Positions 57,124-64,000 of a stretch of DNA of 64,000 nt are shown one piece after another. This stretch comes from Enterococcus timonensis. Lineage in GTDB: Bacteria > Bacillota > Bacilli > Lactobacillales > Enterococcaceae. Below the pieces are notes generated by a model. It had not been told where the DNA came from and searched no databases. It was given only the letters and a program-made list of their open reading frames with translations. Positions within the stretch are counted from its first letter, which is position 1; each line of letters starts with the position of its first letter. The stretch spans positions 992,001-1,056,000 of the forward strand of contig NZ_FNVY01000004.1 in the NCBI RefSeq assembly GCF_900104595.1, written 5' to 3'. Made by a program: the position numbers and the translations under genes.

Positions 57124-57567
57124 ATGGCACTGGCAAAAATTGTTTATGCTAGCTTAACCGGCAATACCGAAGAAATCGCCGATATTGTAGCTGAGGCGCT
57201 AGAAAATTTAGATATTGAAGTAGAAATTGATGAATGTGGCGATGTAGATGCTGCTGATTTTGAAGAGGCTGATCTTTGCATCGTGGCTACTTATACTTAC
57301 GGCGATGGTGATTTGCCTGACGAAATCGTCGACTTTTACGAAGATTTGTTAGAACTTAAACTGCCCGGAAAAATTTATGGTGTGGTAGGTTCTGGCGATA
57401 CTTTTTACGGTGACATGTTTTGCAAATCAGTGGATCAATTTGACGAAGCATTTGCCAAAACTGGTGCTACAAAAGGCGCTGAATCCGTCAAAGTTGAACT
57501 AGACGCTGAAGAAGATGATATTGAACGCTTAGAAGCATTTGCCAAAACTTTAGCGGCTAAAATTTAA
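57124..57567 (+). CDS. Flavodoxin
   Basis: A 147-residue FMN electron carrier: the phosphate loop SLTGNTEEIADIV, then TYTYGDGDLPDEIVDFYEDL and VGSGDTFYGDMFCKSVD for the flavin ring loops. It is strongly acidic, as usual. ATG 57124 stands after a GGGGG RBS at slightly long spacing. It lies 53 bp after the phosphoglycerol transferase gene but appears functionally unrelated. Confidence 0.95.
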   Translation: MALAKIVYASLTGNTEEIADIVAEALENLDIEVEIDECGDVDAADFEEADLCIVATYTYGDGDLPDEIVDFYEDLLELKLPGKIYGVVGSGDTFYGDMFCKSVDQFDEAFAKTGATKGAESVKVELDAEEDDIERLEAFAKTLAAKI

Positions 57568-57582
57568 TATTTTTAAAAAAAC

Positions 57583-57622
57583 AGGACTGCTGACGAATTT
57601 CGCCAACAGTCCTGTTTTATTT
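57583..57622. terminator. Bidirectional terminator between flavodoxin and nucleotidase genes
   Basis: AACAGGACTG and CAGTCCTGTT pair in a long hairpin with A and T runs either side. Confidence 0.88.
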
Positions 57623-57631
57623 TTTATTATT

Positions 57632-59842
57632 TTAAGCTACCCAAGCGCCTGATAAGTCGAAGGTATAACTTACGGAACGAATTACCCGTTTTGTTGACAC
57701 CAACAAGTCACCATTTTCTGTGGCATAGTACCATTTGTGGTTAACTAGCAACCAACCTGTTTGCATTTTGCCGCTAACCGTGGATAAATAATACCATTGA
57801 CCATTCACTTGCGCCCAACCAATCTGCATAGCGCCAGTTTTTGATAAATAATACCAAGATCCATCAGTATACAACCAACCTGTTAACATTTTCCCGGAAA
57901 CAGTGGATAAATAATACCATTTGCCGTTCACTTCTTGCCAACCAGTAGTCATAAAGCCAGTTTCAGCATTTAAATAATACCAAGAGCCGTCAACAAAAAT
58001 CCAACCAGTGACTTGTTGGTCATTTTCCCAATACGTCCATTGACCTTCAACTTGCCGCCAACCATCTTCTTCAATTGGAGACTCGACTAAGTTCTTCCGG
58101 TCTAAAGCTGGTGTTTTGATTTTTTCATCGCCGAAAGAAGAAATATAATTAACGAAAGTTTCTGTATCGGGGTCCATTGCTCCGACTAATTTAGCTTCCG
58201 TAAATCCACTAAAACCATCGCCGCCACCAAAGAGGAAGTCGTTAATCACTACCCGATAAGTTTCATCCCAAATAACTGGTGAACCGTCAGTTTTGACCAT
58301 ATCAACTATTTCTTCTGGATGGGTGGCATCATCAGATTTAAGATAAGAATATCTTAACCCACCGATTTGTAAGAAATACTTGTCAGATTGTTGTTGCAAA
58401 ACATTATGAATTTGTTCGCCGGTCATTTCGACAATTTGCATAATATTCCCAAATGGTTGCACAGCTTGAGCTGCTCCCCAAGTGATAGTACCATCTTCAG
58501 TAACGAGAAGATCGGCTCTAATTCCGCCATTATTGGTCATAGCAAAATCAACATCCAGCCCTTTTACTTTCGCTTGGGCGATTTGACCGTCGACAATTAA
58601 ATTGCCCACAGGTGATTCGCGGTTTTCGTTCACTTCTCGTGTGATCATATCCGTTGCTTCTGCAGTTCCGATTTTAGCATTTTGAATGGGGGCAACTAAA
58701 TCATTCGCTTCATCAACAATAGCTTGCACTTCTTCATTTGGAACAACGCCAGCATCAGGGGCAACAGCATTTACAGTGGCTGTTAGTACTTCTTTAAAGT
58801 CTTGCGTTGCTACATCAAGAGTCCCTTGTACATCAATGTATCCTTTACCTTGAGAGGTGGATTGCACCACGCGAGTTCCTTCCACCAAGCCATTAGTATA
58901 CATATGGTTATGGCCGGCAAAGAAAACATCGACGGAGTTATCCGGATCTAAAACATTGACTTCTTCTAAAATTGCTGCGGCATCTGAAGAGACATTCCCT
59001 TCACCATCTGAATTAGATGGAACATGGGCTAAAACAACAATAGCGTTTACTCCATCAGCTTTTAATTCATCTGCATATTTTTCAATCGTTTCCGCTTCGT
59101 CTAAGAAGCTATAATCTTCATAATGTTCTTTGAGGACAAGATTAGGAACTTCAGTAGTGACAATACCGATAAAGCCTACATTCACTTTGTCTCCATCCGC
59201 GTCTGTTACTTCTTTGACGGTGTAAGGTTGCCAGTCAAAAGGAATTTCGCCGCTTTCTTTGTCGACTAAATTAGCAATGACGATTTCGGTATTAGAAGCT
59301 TCTTTTGCGTAACCTTCAACTAATTCTTGAATCGCTGGGTTGGAAAATTGATTTGCTTCAGGCATTGCACCATTCATAATCCGGTTGAATTCTGCCAAAC
59401 CTTCATCAAACTCATGATTTCCTAGTGTGCCGACGGAAAAATTCATTTGATTCAAAATCTTAATCGATGGTTCGTCTTGCAATAACCCAGAGTTAGCCGG
59501 CGATGCACCAACCATATCACCAGATTGAACTCGTAAGGAAACCCCATTTGGATTGGCACTTACAAAATTCGATTCCGCTTGATCCAAGTAGCCAGCTAAT
59601 AAGGCTGCTGTTCCCGTACTACTTACCGAGTTTCCGGCATCATCCCGAAATGTCCCAGTTGTTTCTAAGGCGCCGTGGAAATCATTTATTCCTAGCAGTT
59701 GCAACGAGACTTGTAGATCTGTTGTTGCCATGGTACTAGCAGATGTTCCTTCTTCGGCAAAAATATTAGCTGAAGTGCTTAAAGCTACAGTTGATAATAA
59801 AACTAGCCAACTGCCCTTACTTAACCAAAAACTTCTCTTCAT
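57632..59842 (-). CDS. Choline-binding 5'-nucleotidase / 2',3'-cyclic phosphodiesterase family protein
   Basis: About 736 residues from ATG 59842 behind AGGAAGGA. Signal peptide to about residue 30; metallophosphatase domain with LLGINDFHGALETTG, SGDMVGASPANSG, LGNHEFDEG, VLAHVPS and AGHNHMYTNG; 5'-nucleotidase C-terminal domain with AMTNNGGIRADL and FGNIMQIVEMTGEQI; then about seven choline-binding-type repeats (last 145 residues). It would hydrolyse extracellular nucleotides, giving nucleosides for uptake, or adenosine that dampens host immunity as in streptococcal relatives. Those are usually LPXTG-anchored; here repeats replace that anchor. Confidence 0.92.
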   Translation of the reverse strand: MKRSFWLSKGSWLVLLSTVALSTSANIFAEEGTSASTMATTDLQVSLQLLGINDFHGALETTGTFRDDAGNSVSSTGTAALLAGYLDQAESNFVSANPNGVSLRVQSGDMVGASPANSGLLQDEPSIKILNQMNFSVGTLGNHEFDEGLAEFNRIMNGAMPEANQFSNPAIQELVEGYAKEASNTEIVIANLVDKESGEIPFDWQPYTVKEVTDADGDKVNVGFIGIVTTEVPNLVLKEHYEDYSFLDEAETIEKYADELKADGVNAIVVLAHVPSNSDGEGNVSSDAAAILEEVNVLDPDNSVDVFFAGHNHMYTNGLVEGTRVVQSTSQGKGYIDVQGTLDVATQDFKEVLTATVNAVAPDAGVVPNEEVQAIVDEANDLVAPIQNAKIGTAEATDMITREVNENRESPVGNLIVDGQIAQAKVKGLDVDFAMTNNGGIRADLLVTEDGTITWGAAQAVQPFGNIMQIVEMTGEQIHNVLQQQSDKYFLQIGGLRYSYLKSDDATHPEEIVDMVKTDGSPVIWDETYRVVINDFLFGGGDGFSGFTEAKLVGAMDPDTETFVNYISSFGDEKIKTPALDRKNLVESPIEEDGWRQVEGQWTYWENDQQVTGWIFVDGSWYYLNAETGFMTTGWQEVNGKWYYLSTVSGKMLTGWLYTDGSWYYLSKTGAMQIGWAQVNGQWYYLSTVSGKMQTGWLLVNHKWYYATENGDLLVSTKRVIRSVSYTFDLSGAWVA

Positions 59843-59949
59843 TACTAATCCTTCCTTCTTGTGTTTAGACAAGCTAAACGAATTTTGTCACCGCTTTATT
59901 TTGGGGACAATTTAATCATAGCAATCCGATTTTCTTAAGTCAATCTAAA

Positions 59950-60005
59950 TAAAAAAAACAGCTAAAAAGATTCTCCGAACATTCGGAAACCTTTTTAGCT
60001 GTTGT
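59950..60005 (-). terminator. Terminator downstream of the TetR gene
   Basis: AACAGCTAAAAAG and CTTTTTAGCTGTT pair around an inner TCCGAA/TTCGGA stem, with a run of eight T on the minus strand. Confidence 0.88.
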
Positions 60006-60023
60006 TAAAATTAAAGCTTGAAG

Positions 60024-60589
60024 TTAATCAAAAATACTTTTATCTCGTTTACTCAACGCTTCATAAGAATCTTTTATAATAGAAATTAATTGCTCTTCAG
60101 TGGGCATAATAATATGTGAGCTCATGAGTGACGCTAAACCGGTAACAATTATCCACGTTCCGTAATGCAACGCATCCACTTGTCCTTTTGATAAACTTTG
60201 GTATTTATTATCTTCTGAAACTCGCTTAGTATACATCCGATAAGAGAAATTGTGCATCCGCTCGCCGCCACCGTAATCTTCCAAATACAAAGCTTTGTAT
60301 AATTTATTTTCACCCATGGCAAAATAAATATAATTCAGCCCCATATCTACAATCGAATCTCCGGTGCGGACTTCATTAAAAATAACTTCCCCCAAATAAT
60401 TTTCAATCCGTTGAAAAATGGTCTCTTTCAGCGCGTCCATACTATGAAACTCAGCATAAATCGGCGCAGTCGATGTCCCCATCAATTTAGCAATATTGCG
60501 GGCGGTAAATTTATGAAATCCTTCTTGGGCTACTAGCTCATACCCTGCCTTAATTATATCCTCGCGGGTAATCGTTTTTTTCTAGCCAT
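60024..60589 (-). pseudogene. TetR-family regulator, frameshifted in an A7 tract
   Basis: ATG 60589, nine bases after GAGG, reads MARKK and then, across an A7 tract (plus-strand T7 at 60575-60581), shifts to a frame that stops within a few codons. One extra A would join it to ITREDIIKAGYELVAQEGFHKFTARNIAKLMGTSTAPIYAEFHS, a clear TetR N-terminal HTH, and then to the 153-residue frame ending at 60024. The joined protein would be about 188 residues, the normal TetR length. An internal ATG at 60485 could yield only a product lacking most of the HTH. It could be a true pseudogene, a slippage-rescued or phase-variable gene, or a sequencing error. Confidence 0.8.
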
Positions 60590-60642
60590 CACGTACATCC
60601 TCTCAACAGAATTATCTAAGACTCGTTAATTACATATCCTCA

Positions 60643-60653
60643 GTTATTATAAC
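60643..60653. promoter_or_regulatory. Palindrome over the tetR -10 region
   Basis: GTTATTATAAC is an 11-bp perfect palindrome that includes a TATAAT on the minus strand, about 55 bp upstream of the TetR start. It shares GTTAT/ATAAC half-sites with the pepS palindrome. Confidence 0.4.
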
Positions 60654-60796
60654 ATTAGTTTGCCTTGATTTAAAGAGGTTTTTTAAAAGCGGTGTCACTA
60701 ATTTTTAACAACTTGGCTCCGCCATTCCTTTTGCAAAAAAATTTTCTCGTTTAGTTATTTAATGCAACATTCTCATAGAAAATTATCCCGAAAAAT

Positions 60797-60812
60797 GTTA
60801 TGATATCATAAC
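60797..60812. promoter_or_regulatory. 16-bp palindrome in the pepS promoter region
   Basis: GTTATGATATCATAAC is a perfect palindrome that overlaps a possible -10 (TATGAT) about 30 bp before the pepS start. It looks like an operator; TetR-family binding is inference. Confidence 0.45.
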
Positions 60813-60843
60813 CATATCTTCACTAAAATTAAGGAGGATTCAT

Positions 60844-62079
60844 ATGTTGAAAAATTTCCAAGAAAATTTAGAAAAATACGCTGACCTGATTGTGGAAGTT
60901 GGTGTCAACGTGACTGCCGGTCACACAGTAGTTTTGCAAATTGCGACTGATCAAAGACAGTTGGCCCATCTGATCGTGGAAAAAGCTTATGCAAAAGGAG
61001 CCGCCGAAGTGCAAGTGCAATGGAGTGATGAATTTGTGCAAAAACAATTTCTGTCTCACGCTGCTACTGACCGTTTGGAAAATGTTCCCGCTTATCGTGG
61101 CACACAAGTAGATTATTGGCTTGAAAAAAATGCTTCCCGTATTTCGGTTGTTTCTAGCAATCCAGATGCATTGGCCGGCGTTGATGGTCAACGTGTGGCT
61201 ACTAATCAAGCCGCACTCGGTAAAGCCCTGGCGAAATTGCGCCAAGCGACGCAATCTAATCAAGTTTCTTGGACGGTTGTGGCGGCCGCTAGTCCTGATT
61301 GGGCCAAAAAAGTTTTCCCTAATCTTTCAACTTCTGAAGAACAAGTGGATGCGCTATGGCAAGAAATTTTCAAAACAACCCGCATTGACCTTGTCGATCC
61401 GGTTACTGCTTGGAAAAAACATGATGAAACGCTTTGGGCTAAAGCCAATGAACTCAATGCTGAGCAATTTGACGCGCTTCATTATACAGCTCCTGGCACC
61501 GACCTGATTGTTGGATTACCTAAAAATCACCGCTGGGAAGGCGCTGGTTCAAAAAATAGTCGGGGCGAAGTTTTTATGGCTAATATGCCTACTGAAGAAG
61601 TCTTTACCGCTCCTGATCTTCGTCGGATCGATGGCGTTGTTTCTTCAACAAAACCATTAAGTTATGCTGGAACGACTTTATCCGGGATGAAATTTACTTT
61701 TAAAGATGGTAAAGTGGTGGATTATTCCGCTGAAGTGGGTCAAGATGTTTTAGCTAAACTTCTTGCCATTGATGAGGGTGCAAAAAGTTTAGGCGAAGTG
61801 GCTTTAGTTCCTGATCCTTCCCCGATTTCTCAATCAGGTATTACTTTTTACAATACTTTATTCGATGAAAATGCTTCGAATCATTTGGCCCTAGGATCTG
61901 CTTATGCTTTCAGTCTTGAAGGTGGCACGGAGATGTCCCCTGAAGAACTTACGGCTCATGGCTTGAATCGTTCTCACACTCATGTAGACTTTATGATTGG
62001 CTCTAACAAAATGAATGTGGATGGCATCAAACAAGACGGTTCAATCGTTCCTATTTTTAGAAATGGCGACTGGGCTTAA
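60844..62079 (+). CDS. pepS: Aminopeptidase, M29 family (PepS/AmpS)
   Basis: A 411-residue metallo-aminopeptidase. Metal-ligand regions of the M29 family are present: GEVFMANMPTEEVFTAPD, GSAYAFSLEGG and the C-terminal NRSHTHVDFMIGS. The N-terminal domain (ADLIVEVGVNVTAGHTVVLQIA) is characteristic. Cytosolic, it trims N-terminal residues of peptides, with a preference in PepS for Arg and aromatic residues. ATG 60844 follows AAGGAGG. A perfect palindrome covers its promoter region. Confidence 0.95.
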   Translation: MLKNFQENLEKYADLIVEVGVNVTAGHTVVLQIATDQRQLAHLIVEKAYAKGAAEVQVQWSDEFVQKQFLSHAATDRLENVPAYRGTQVDYWLEKNASRISVVSSNPDALAGVDGQRVATNQAALGKALAKLRQATQSNQVSWTVVAAASPDWAKKVFPNLSTSEEQVDALWQEIFKTTRIDLVDPVTAWKKHDETLWAKANELNAEQFDALHYTAPGTDLIVGLPKNHRWEGAGSKNSRGEVFMANMPTEEVFTAPDLRRIDGVVSSTKPLSYAGTTLSGMKFTFKDGKVVDYSAEVGQDVLAKLLAIDEGAKSLGEVALVPDPSPISQSGITFYNTLFDENASNHLALGSAYAFSLEGGTEMSPEELTAHGLNRSHTHVDFMIGSNKMNVDGIKQDGSIVPIFRNGDWA

Positions 62080-62083
62080 AAAT

Positions 62084-62122
62084 AAAAAAACGACTAGCAA
62101 AATTTTGCTAGTCGTTTTTTTA
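62084..62122 (+). terminator. Rho-independent terminator of pepS
   Basis: ACGACTAGCAAAA and TTTTGCTAGTCGT form a perfect 26-bp palindrome followed by a run of T, ten bases after the stop. Confidence 0.92.
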
Positions 62123-62133
62123 TAAACAGGTAA

Positions 62134-62207
62134 CGTCCCCGATTGGAATCGAACCAACGACCTACCGCTTAGGAGGCGGTCGCTCTATCCTACTGAGCTA
62201 CGAGGAC
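62134..62207 (-). tRNA. tRNA-Arg (anticodon CCU)
   Basis: On the minus strand a full cloverleaf is readable: acceptor GTCCTCG/CGGGGAC, D arm with AGCTCAGTAGGAT-AGAGC, anticodon stem ACCGC/GCGGT with loop CTCCTAA (anticodon CCT), and T arm with GGTTCGATTCC. CCA is not encoded. It decodes AGG. Confidence 0.95.
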
Positions 62208-62323
62208 CTGAATCTATTATACCGACTTCAAAAAAATTGTGCAATGACCAATGAATAAAGTGTTTTTTTAGCAAATTTTTCGATGGAAATTTCATTAAAA
62301 AACATCTAATTCGAGTTTTTTCT

Positions 62324-62352
62324 TTCCAACTGTCCAATCGGCGTGTTATAAT
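62324..62352 (+). promoter_or_regulatory. Possible promoter of the 53-residue protein gene
   Basis: TTCCAA (62324-62329) and TATAAT (62347-62352) are 17 bp apart, 35 bp before the ATG at 62388. Confidence 0.55.
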
Positions 62353-62387
62353 AAGATTGTGAAAAAACGATTACAGGAGGAAAGACA

Positions 62388-62549
62388 ATGCCAGAAAAAA
62401 CAAAAGAAGAGATTTTTGCTAAACGTCAAGACAATTACAAGGAAGAAAAAAAAGAAGTCTTCGCTAAAGCATTGAAAGACCACCATGATCCAGAAGATCC
62501 TGAAGAAAAAGAAGTCACTGAAAAAGACAAAGCAGTCGAAGAAAAATAA
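62388..62549 (+). CDS. Small highly charged protein, 53 residues
   Basis: ATG 62388 stands seven bases after AGGAGG. The product starts MPEKTKEEIFAKRQDNYKEE and is mostly Lys, Glu and Asp, with no Cys or Trp. It has its own promoter and terminator, so it is probably a real gene. I do not recognise a family. It may be a soluble helical or disordered stress-type peptide, but nothing in the sequence shows a role. Confidence 0.75.
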   Translation: MPEKTKEEIFAKRQDNYKEEKKEVFAKALKDHHDPEDPEEKEVTEKDKAVEEK

Positions 62550-62559
62550 TTAAAATAAA

Positions 62560-62598
62560 AAAATTGTCAGCTTTCACAAGCTGGCAACTTTTTTTATT
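62560..62598 (+). terminator. Terminator of the small charged protein gene
   Basis: TTGTCAGCTT-TCAC-AAGCTGGCAA is followed by a run of T. Confidence 0.88.
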
Positions 62599-62642
62599 TT
62601 TCTTTGTTATTAAATAACAAGTGTTACACCATAAAATAACAA

Positions 62643-63056
62643 TTAATAAGTCGCTTCAATTTGTTTCAGCATTGACTTAAAGCGACGTTTCCGCAAAAAG
62701 CCCCACAAAATTCCAACAGTAACATCGTTGATTTTTTGAATAAAACCAAAGCTTTCCATTTTTTCTTCATAAACCACAGCGCAACTACGAGAATCTAGCG
62801 GTTCAATGCGATATTCCACATAGAAACGATTTTTAGTAGTTGAAGTGGTAAAACCGTAAACGGCATTATCGATAAATTTATCAATCGTAATCTTTGCTCT
62901 AGCTCGTTTGTTAAACTCTTTTACGTATTCAATATTTTGCAATTGTTTACGGGTAATCCGTTTGCCGGTGTGGCGCTCCACATCATAAATGGCCGAATCG
63001 GCGATCTTATCGAAGAAAAAAGTAGCTGGGACATTTAAATTTTGATGAATTTCCAT
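62643..63056 (-). CDS. DUF3284 domain-containing protein
   Basis: A 137-residue cytosolic protein matching DUF3284 (MEIHQNLNVPATFFFDKIADSAIYDVERHTGKRI...YEEKMES) with a basic C-terminus (GFLRKRRFKSMLKQI). The family has a START-like look and often lies in or near cellobiose/beta-glucoside PTS operons, as here. The function is unknown. Last gene of the operon, 2 bp after the 71-residue gene. Confidence 0.85.
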   Translation of the reverse strand: MEIHQNLNVPATFFFDKIADSAIYDVERHTGKRITRKQLQNIEYVKEFNKRARAKITIDKFIDNAVYGFTTSTTKNRFYVEYRIEPLDSRSCAVVYEEKMESFGFIQKINDVTVGILWGFLRKRRFKSMLKQIEATY

Positions 63057-63058
63057 GG

Positions 63059-63274
63059 CTATTCCTCCTCTTTTTTATCTTTTTCAATCGCTGTTTGTTC
63101 TGCTTTTTCTTTTTTGGCTTGTTGATTTCCCCGCACCAACATGACCGTGCCTAAAATAATCATCCCAAATGAAGCAAGCATGCCGACAATATTATAATTT
63201 CTAGTAGCTTGATTGGCGGAAAACATAAACATTAACAGTCCAAGACTAACTATAAATAACCCGTTTTTAATCAT
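63059..63274 (-). CDS. Small membrane protein, 71 residues
   Basis: Two hydrophobic helices (about residues 4-20 and 28-47, IVGMLASFGMIILGTVMLV) and a charged C-terminal tail (KKEKAEQTAIEKDKKEEE). It sits between the 75-residue gene and the DUF3284 gene in the same direction, so it is probably part of the PTS operon. No family recognised. Confidence 0.7.
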   Translation of the reverse strand: MIKNGLFIVSLGLLMFMFSANQATRNYNIVGMLASFGMIILGTVMLVRGNQQAKKEKAEQTAIEKDKKEEE

Positions 63275-63283
63275 CGTGTCTCC

Positions 63284-63511
63284 TTAATTGACGCCGTGAG
63301 CGGAAAAATAAAGCACGGAACCCCAATCTTCTTCTTTAATGCGACTTTTTGCTAAGCGGGCAGCATCTTCAAAATCTTCAGTGCCACTGACATTAAAAAG
63401 TAATTTCAAGCCTTTTTTTTCTTTAAAAGCAAAGGTCACGCCATCTTTTTCAAAGCTATTTAAGACCTCGATAATTTTATCTTGTGACAAAGCTGAGTTA
63501 ATTTCAATCAT
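63284..63511 (-). CDS. Small conserved-looking protein, 75 residues
   Basis: A compact alpha/beta protein (IIEVLNSFEKDGVTFAFKEKKGLKLLFNVSGTEDFEDAARLAKSRIK). It lies 71 bp downstream of celB in the same direction. I do not recognise the family. ATG 63511 has GGGGG upstream. Its position suggests a role with the PTS operon, but no function can be read. Confidence 0.65.
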   Translation of the reverse strand: MIEINSALSQDKIIEVLNSFEKDGVTFAFKEKKGLKLLFNVSGTEDFEDAARLAKSRIKEEDWGSVLYFSAHGVN

Positions 63512-63536
63512 GTTAAAAATCCCCCTTAAGTATGTA

Positions 63537-63575
63537 TAAGATCAGACTAGCACAAAGCCAGCCTGATCTCAAATA
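63537..63575 (-). other. Hairpin between celB and the 75-residue gene
   Basis: On the minus strand AGATCAG and CTGATCT close an imperfect stem with a TTT loop, but no T run follows. It may be a stabiliser or processing site protecting the celB transcript, with partial read-through to the small genes. Confidence 0.4.
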
Positions 63576-63582
63576 ATAATTC

Positions 63583-64000
63583 TTAATCTTCGACTTGTAA
63601 TTTGTTAGCCGAAATAACGAATGGCAACCAGATGAAGAAGGTAATCGCCATGTTGATCAAAGTAACTACTGGTGCACGCCAGTCAGCGCCTGTTGCTAAG
63701 AACGACATTAACATAGGTGGCACAACCCAAGGAACAGCTTGTGATACTGGGTTAACGAGTCCAGCATAAGTTGCTAACCAACCAATAGTAGTTGCTACTA
63801 ATGGAGCTAACAAGAATGGAATGAACATAATTGCGTTCAAGACGATTGGTAAACCAAACATCAAAGGTTCATTAATGTTGAAGATACCAGGTCCAACAGC
63901 TAATTTACCAACTGTTTTGTAGTCTGCACGTTTGCTAAATAGTAAGATAGCGATGATTAAAGTAATTGTACCACCGGAACCACCAAACCAAGCAAAAGCA
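63583..64000 (-). CDS. celB: Cellobiose-type PTS permease component EIIC, partial
   Basis: The C-terminal about 138 residues of a lactose/cellobiose-family EIIC; the N-terminal part lies beyond position 64000. The frame is open to the window edge: AFAWFGGSGGTITLIIAILLFSK, then the hallmark GPGIFNINEPLMFGLPIVLN substrate-binding loop, and two more helices to a short tail. It would import and phosphorylate beta-glucosides together with EIIA and EIIB, not in the window. First visible gene of the operon with the three small genes. Confidence 0.92.
   Translation of the reverse strand, partial: AFAWFGGSGGTITLIIAILLFSKRADYKTVGKLAVGPGIFNINEPLMFGLPIVLNAIMFIPFLLAPLVATTIGWLATYAGLVNPVSQAVPWVVPPMLMSFLATGADWRAPVVTLINMAITFFIWLPFVISANKLQVED

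Noticed and set aside
60024-60485. 153-residue frame as a complete stand-alone gene
   Set aside because: Its ATG lies inside the helix-turn-helix of a TetR domain that continues upstream in the same frame; the real start is at 60589 across a frameshift.

Overview
The window comes from a low-GC Gram-positive coccus-like member of the Lactobacillales, most like an Enterococcus/Vagococcus-type organism. This rests on a LiaFSR cell-envelope stress module, CpsBCD-type capsule regulators, LytR-CpsA-Psr and TagO enzymes, a Mn-type SodA, a DUF3284/cellobiose PTS block and clear AGGAGG ribosome binding sites. Species cannot be fixed from the sequence alone. The dominant theme is the cell surface: two polysaccharide clusters and a phosphocholine/choline-binding-protein island.

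Layout. 1-930: end of an IS3-family element whose insertion appears to cut a STAS-like gene. 1450-16523: a complete Wzx/Wzy capsule or exopolysaccharide operon on the minus strand (LCP protein, cpsC, cpsD, cpsB, a nucleotide-sugar dehydratase, priming sugar transferase, SDR, three glycosyltransferase-type genes, wzy, wzx, pyruvyl transferase, nitroreductase-like protein). 16858-27094: housekeeping and stress genes (cold shock protein, sodA, KtrA, LiaFSR, GreA, MltG). 27186-41336: a surface island with licC, licB and an unusual LicA fusion for choline uptake and activation, four choline-binding-repeat proteins (L,D-transpeptidase, amidase, glucosaminidase, GA-like adhesin) and a CDP-alcohol transferase. 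41988-51919: a second minus-strand polysaccharide operon with rmlA, rmlC and rmlB, a dTDP-L-rhamnose 4-epimerase-like SDR, an acyltransferase, glycosyltransferases, wzx and wzy. 52110-59842: tagO, a BrkB/YihY protein, methionine aminopeptidase, an MdoB-like phosphoglycerol transferase, flavodoxin and a choline-binding 5'-nucleotidase. 60024-64000: a frameshifted TetR gene, aminopeptidase PepS, tRNA-Arg(CCU), a tiny charged protein and a cellobiose-type PTS operon cut by the window edge.

How it fits together. LicB would import choline, the LicA domain phosphorylate it and LicC make CDP-choline for decorating teichoic acid. At least five secreted proteins in the window carry C-terminal or internal tryptophan/glycine-rich repeats that would dock on that phosphocholine. 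TagO and the phosphoglycerol transferase belong to the same wall polymer economy, and the two Wzx/Wzy operons supply further surface glycans.

The least explained structures are: a tandem triplet of about 118-bp imperfect palindromes upstream of the cold shock gene, with two relatives inside the capsule operon; a three-domain wHTH-nucleotidyltransferase-choline kinase fusion with a degenerate nucleotidyltransferase signature and a palindrome in its own leader; a promoter-plus-terminator unit upstream of mltG that looks like a small RNA or attenuated leader; and a one-base frameshift in an A7 tract of a TetR gene. All functional statements are by reading of motifs; no database search was run.
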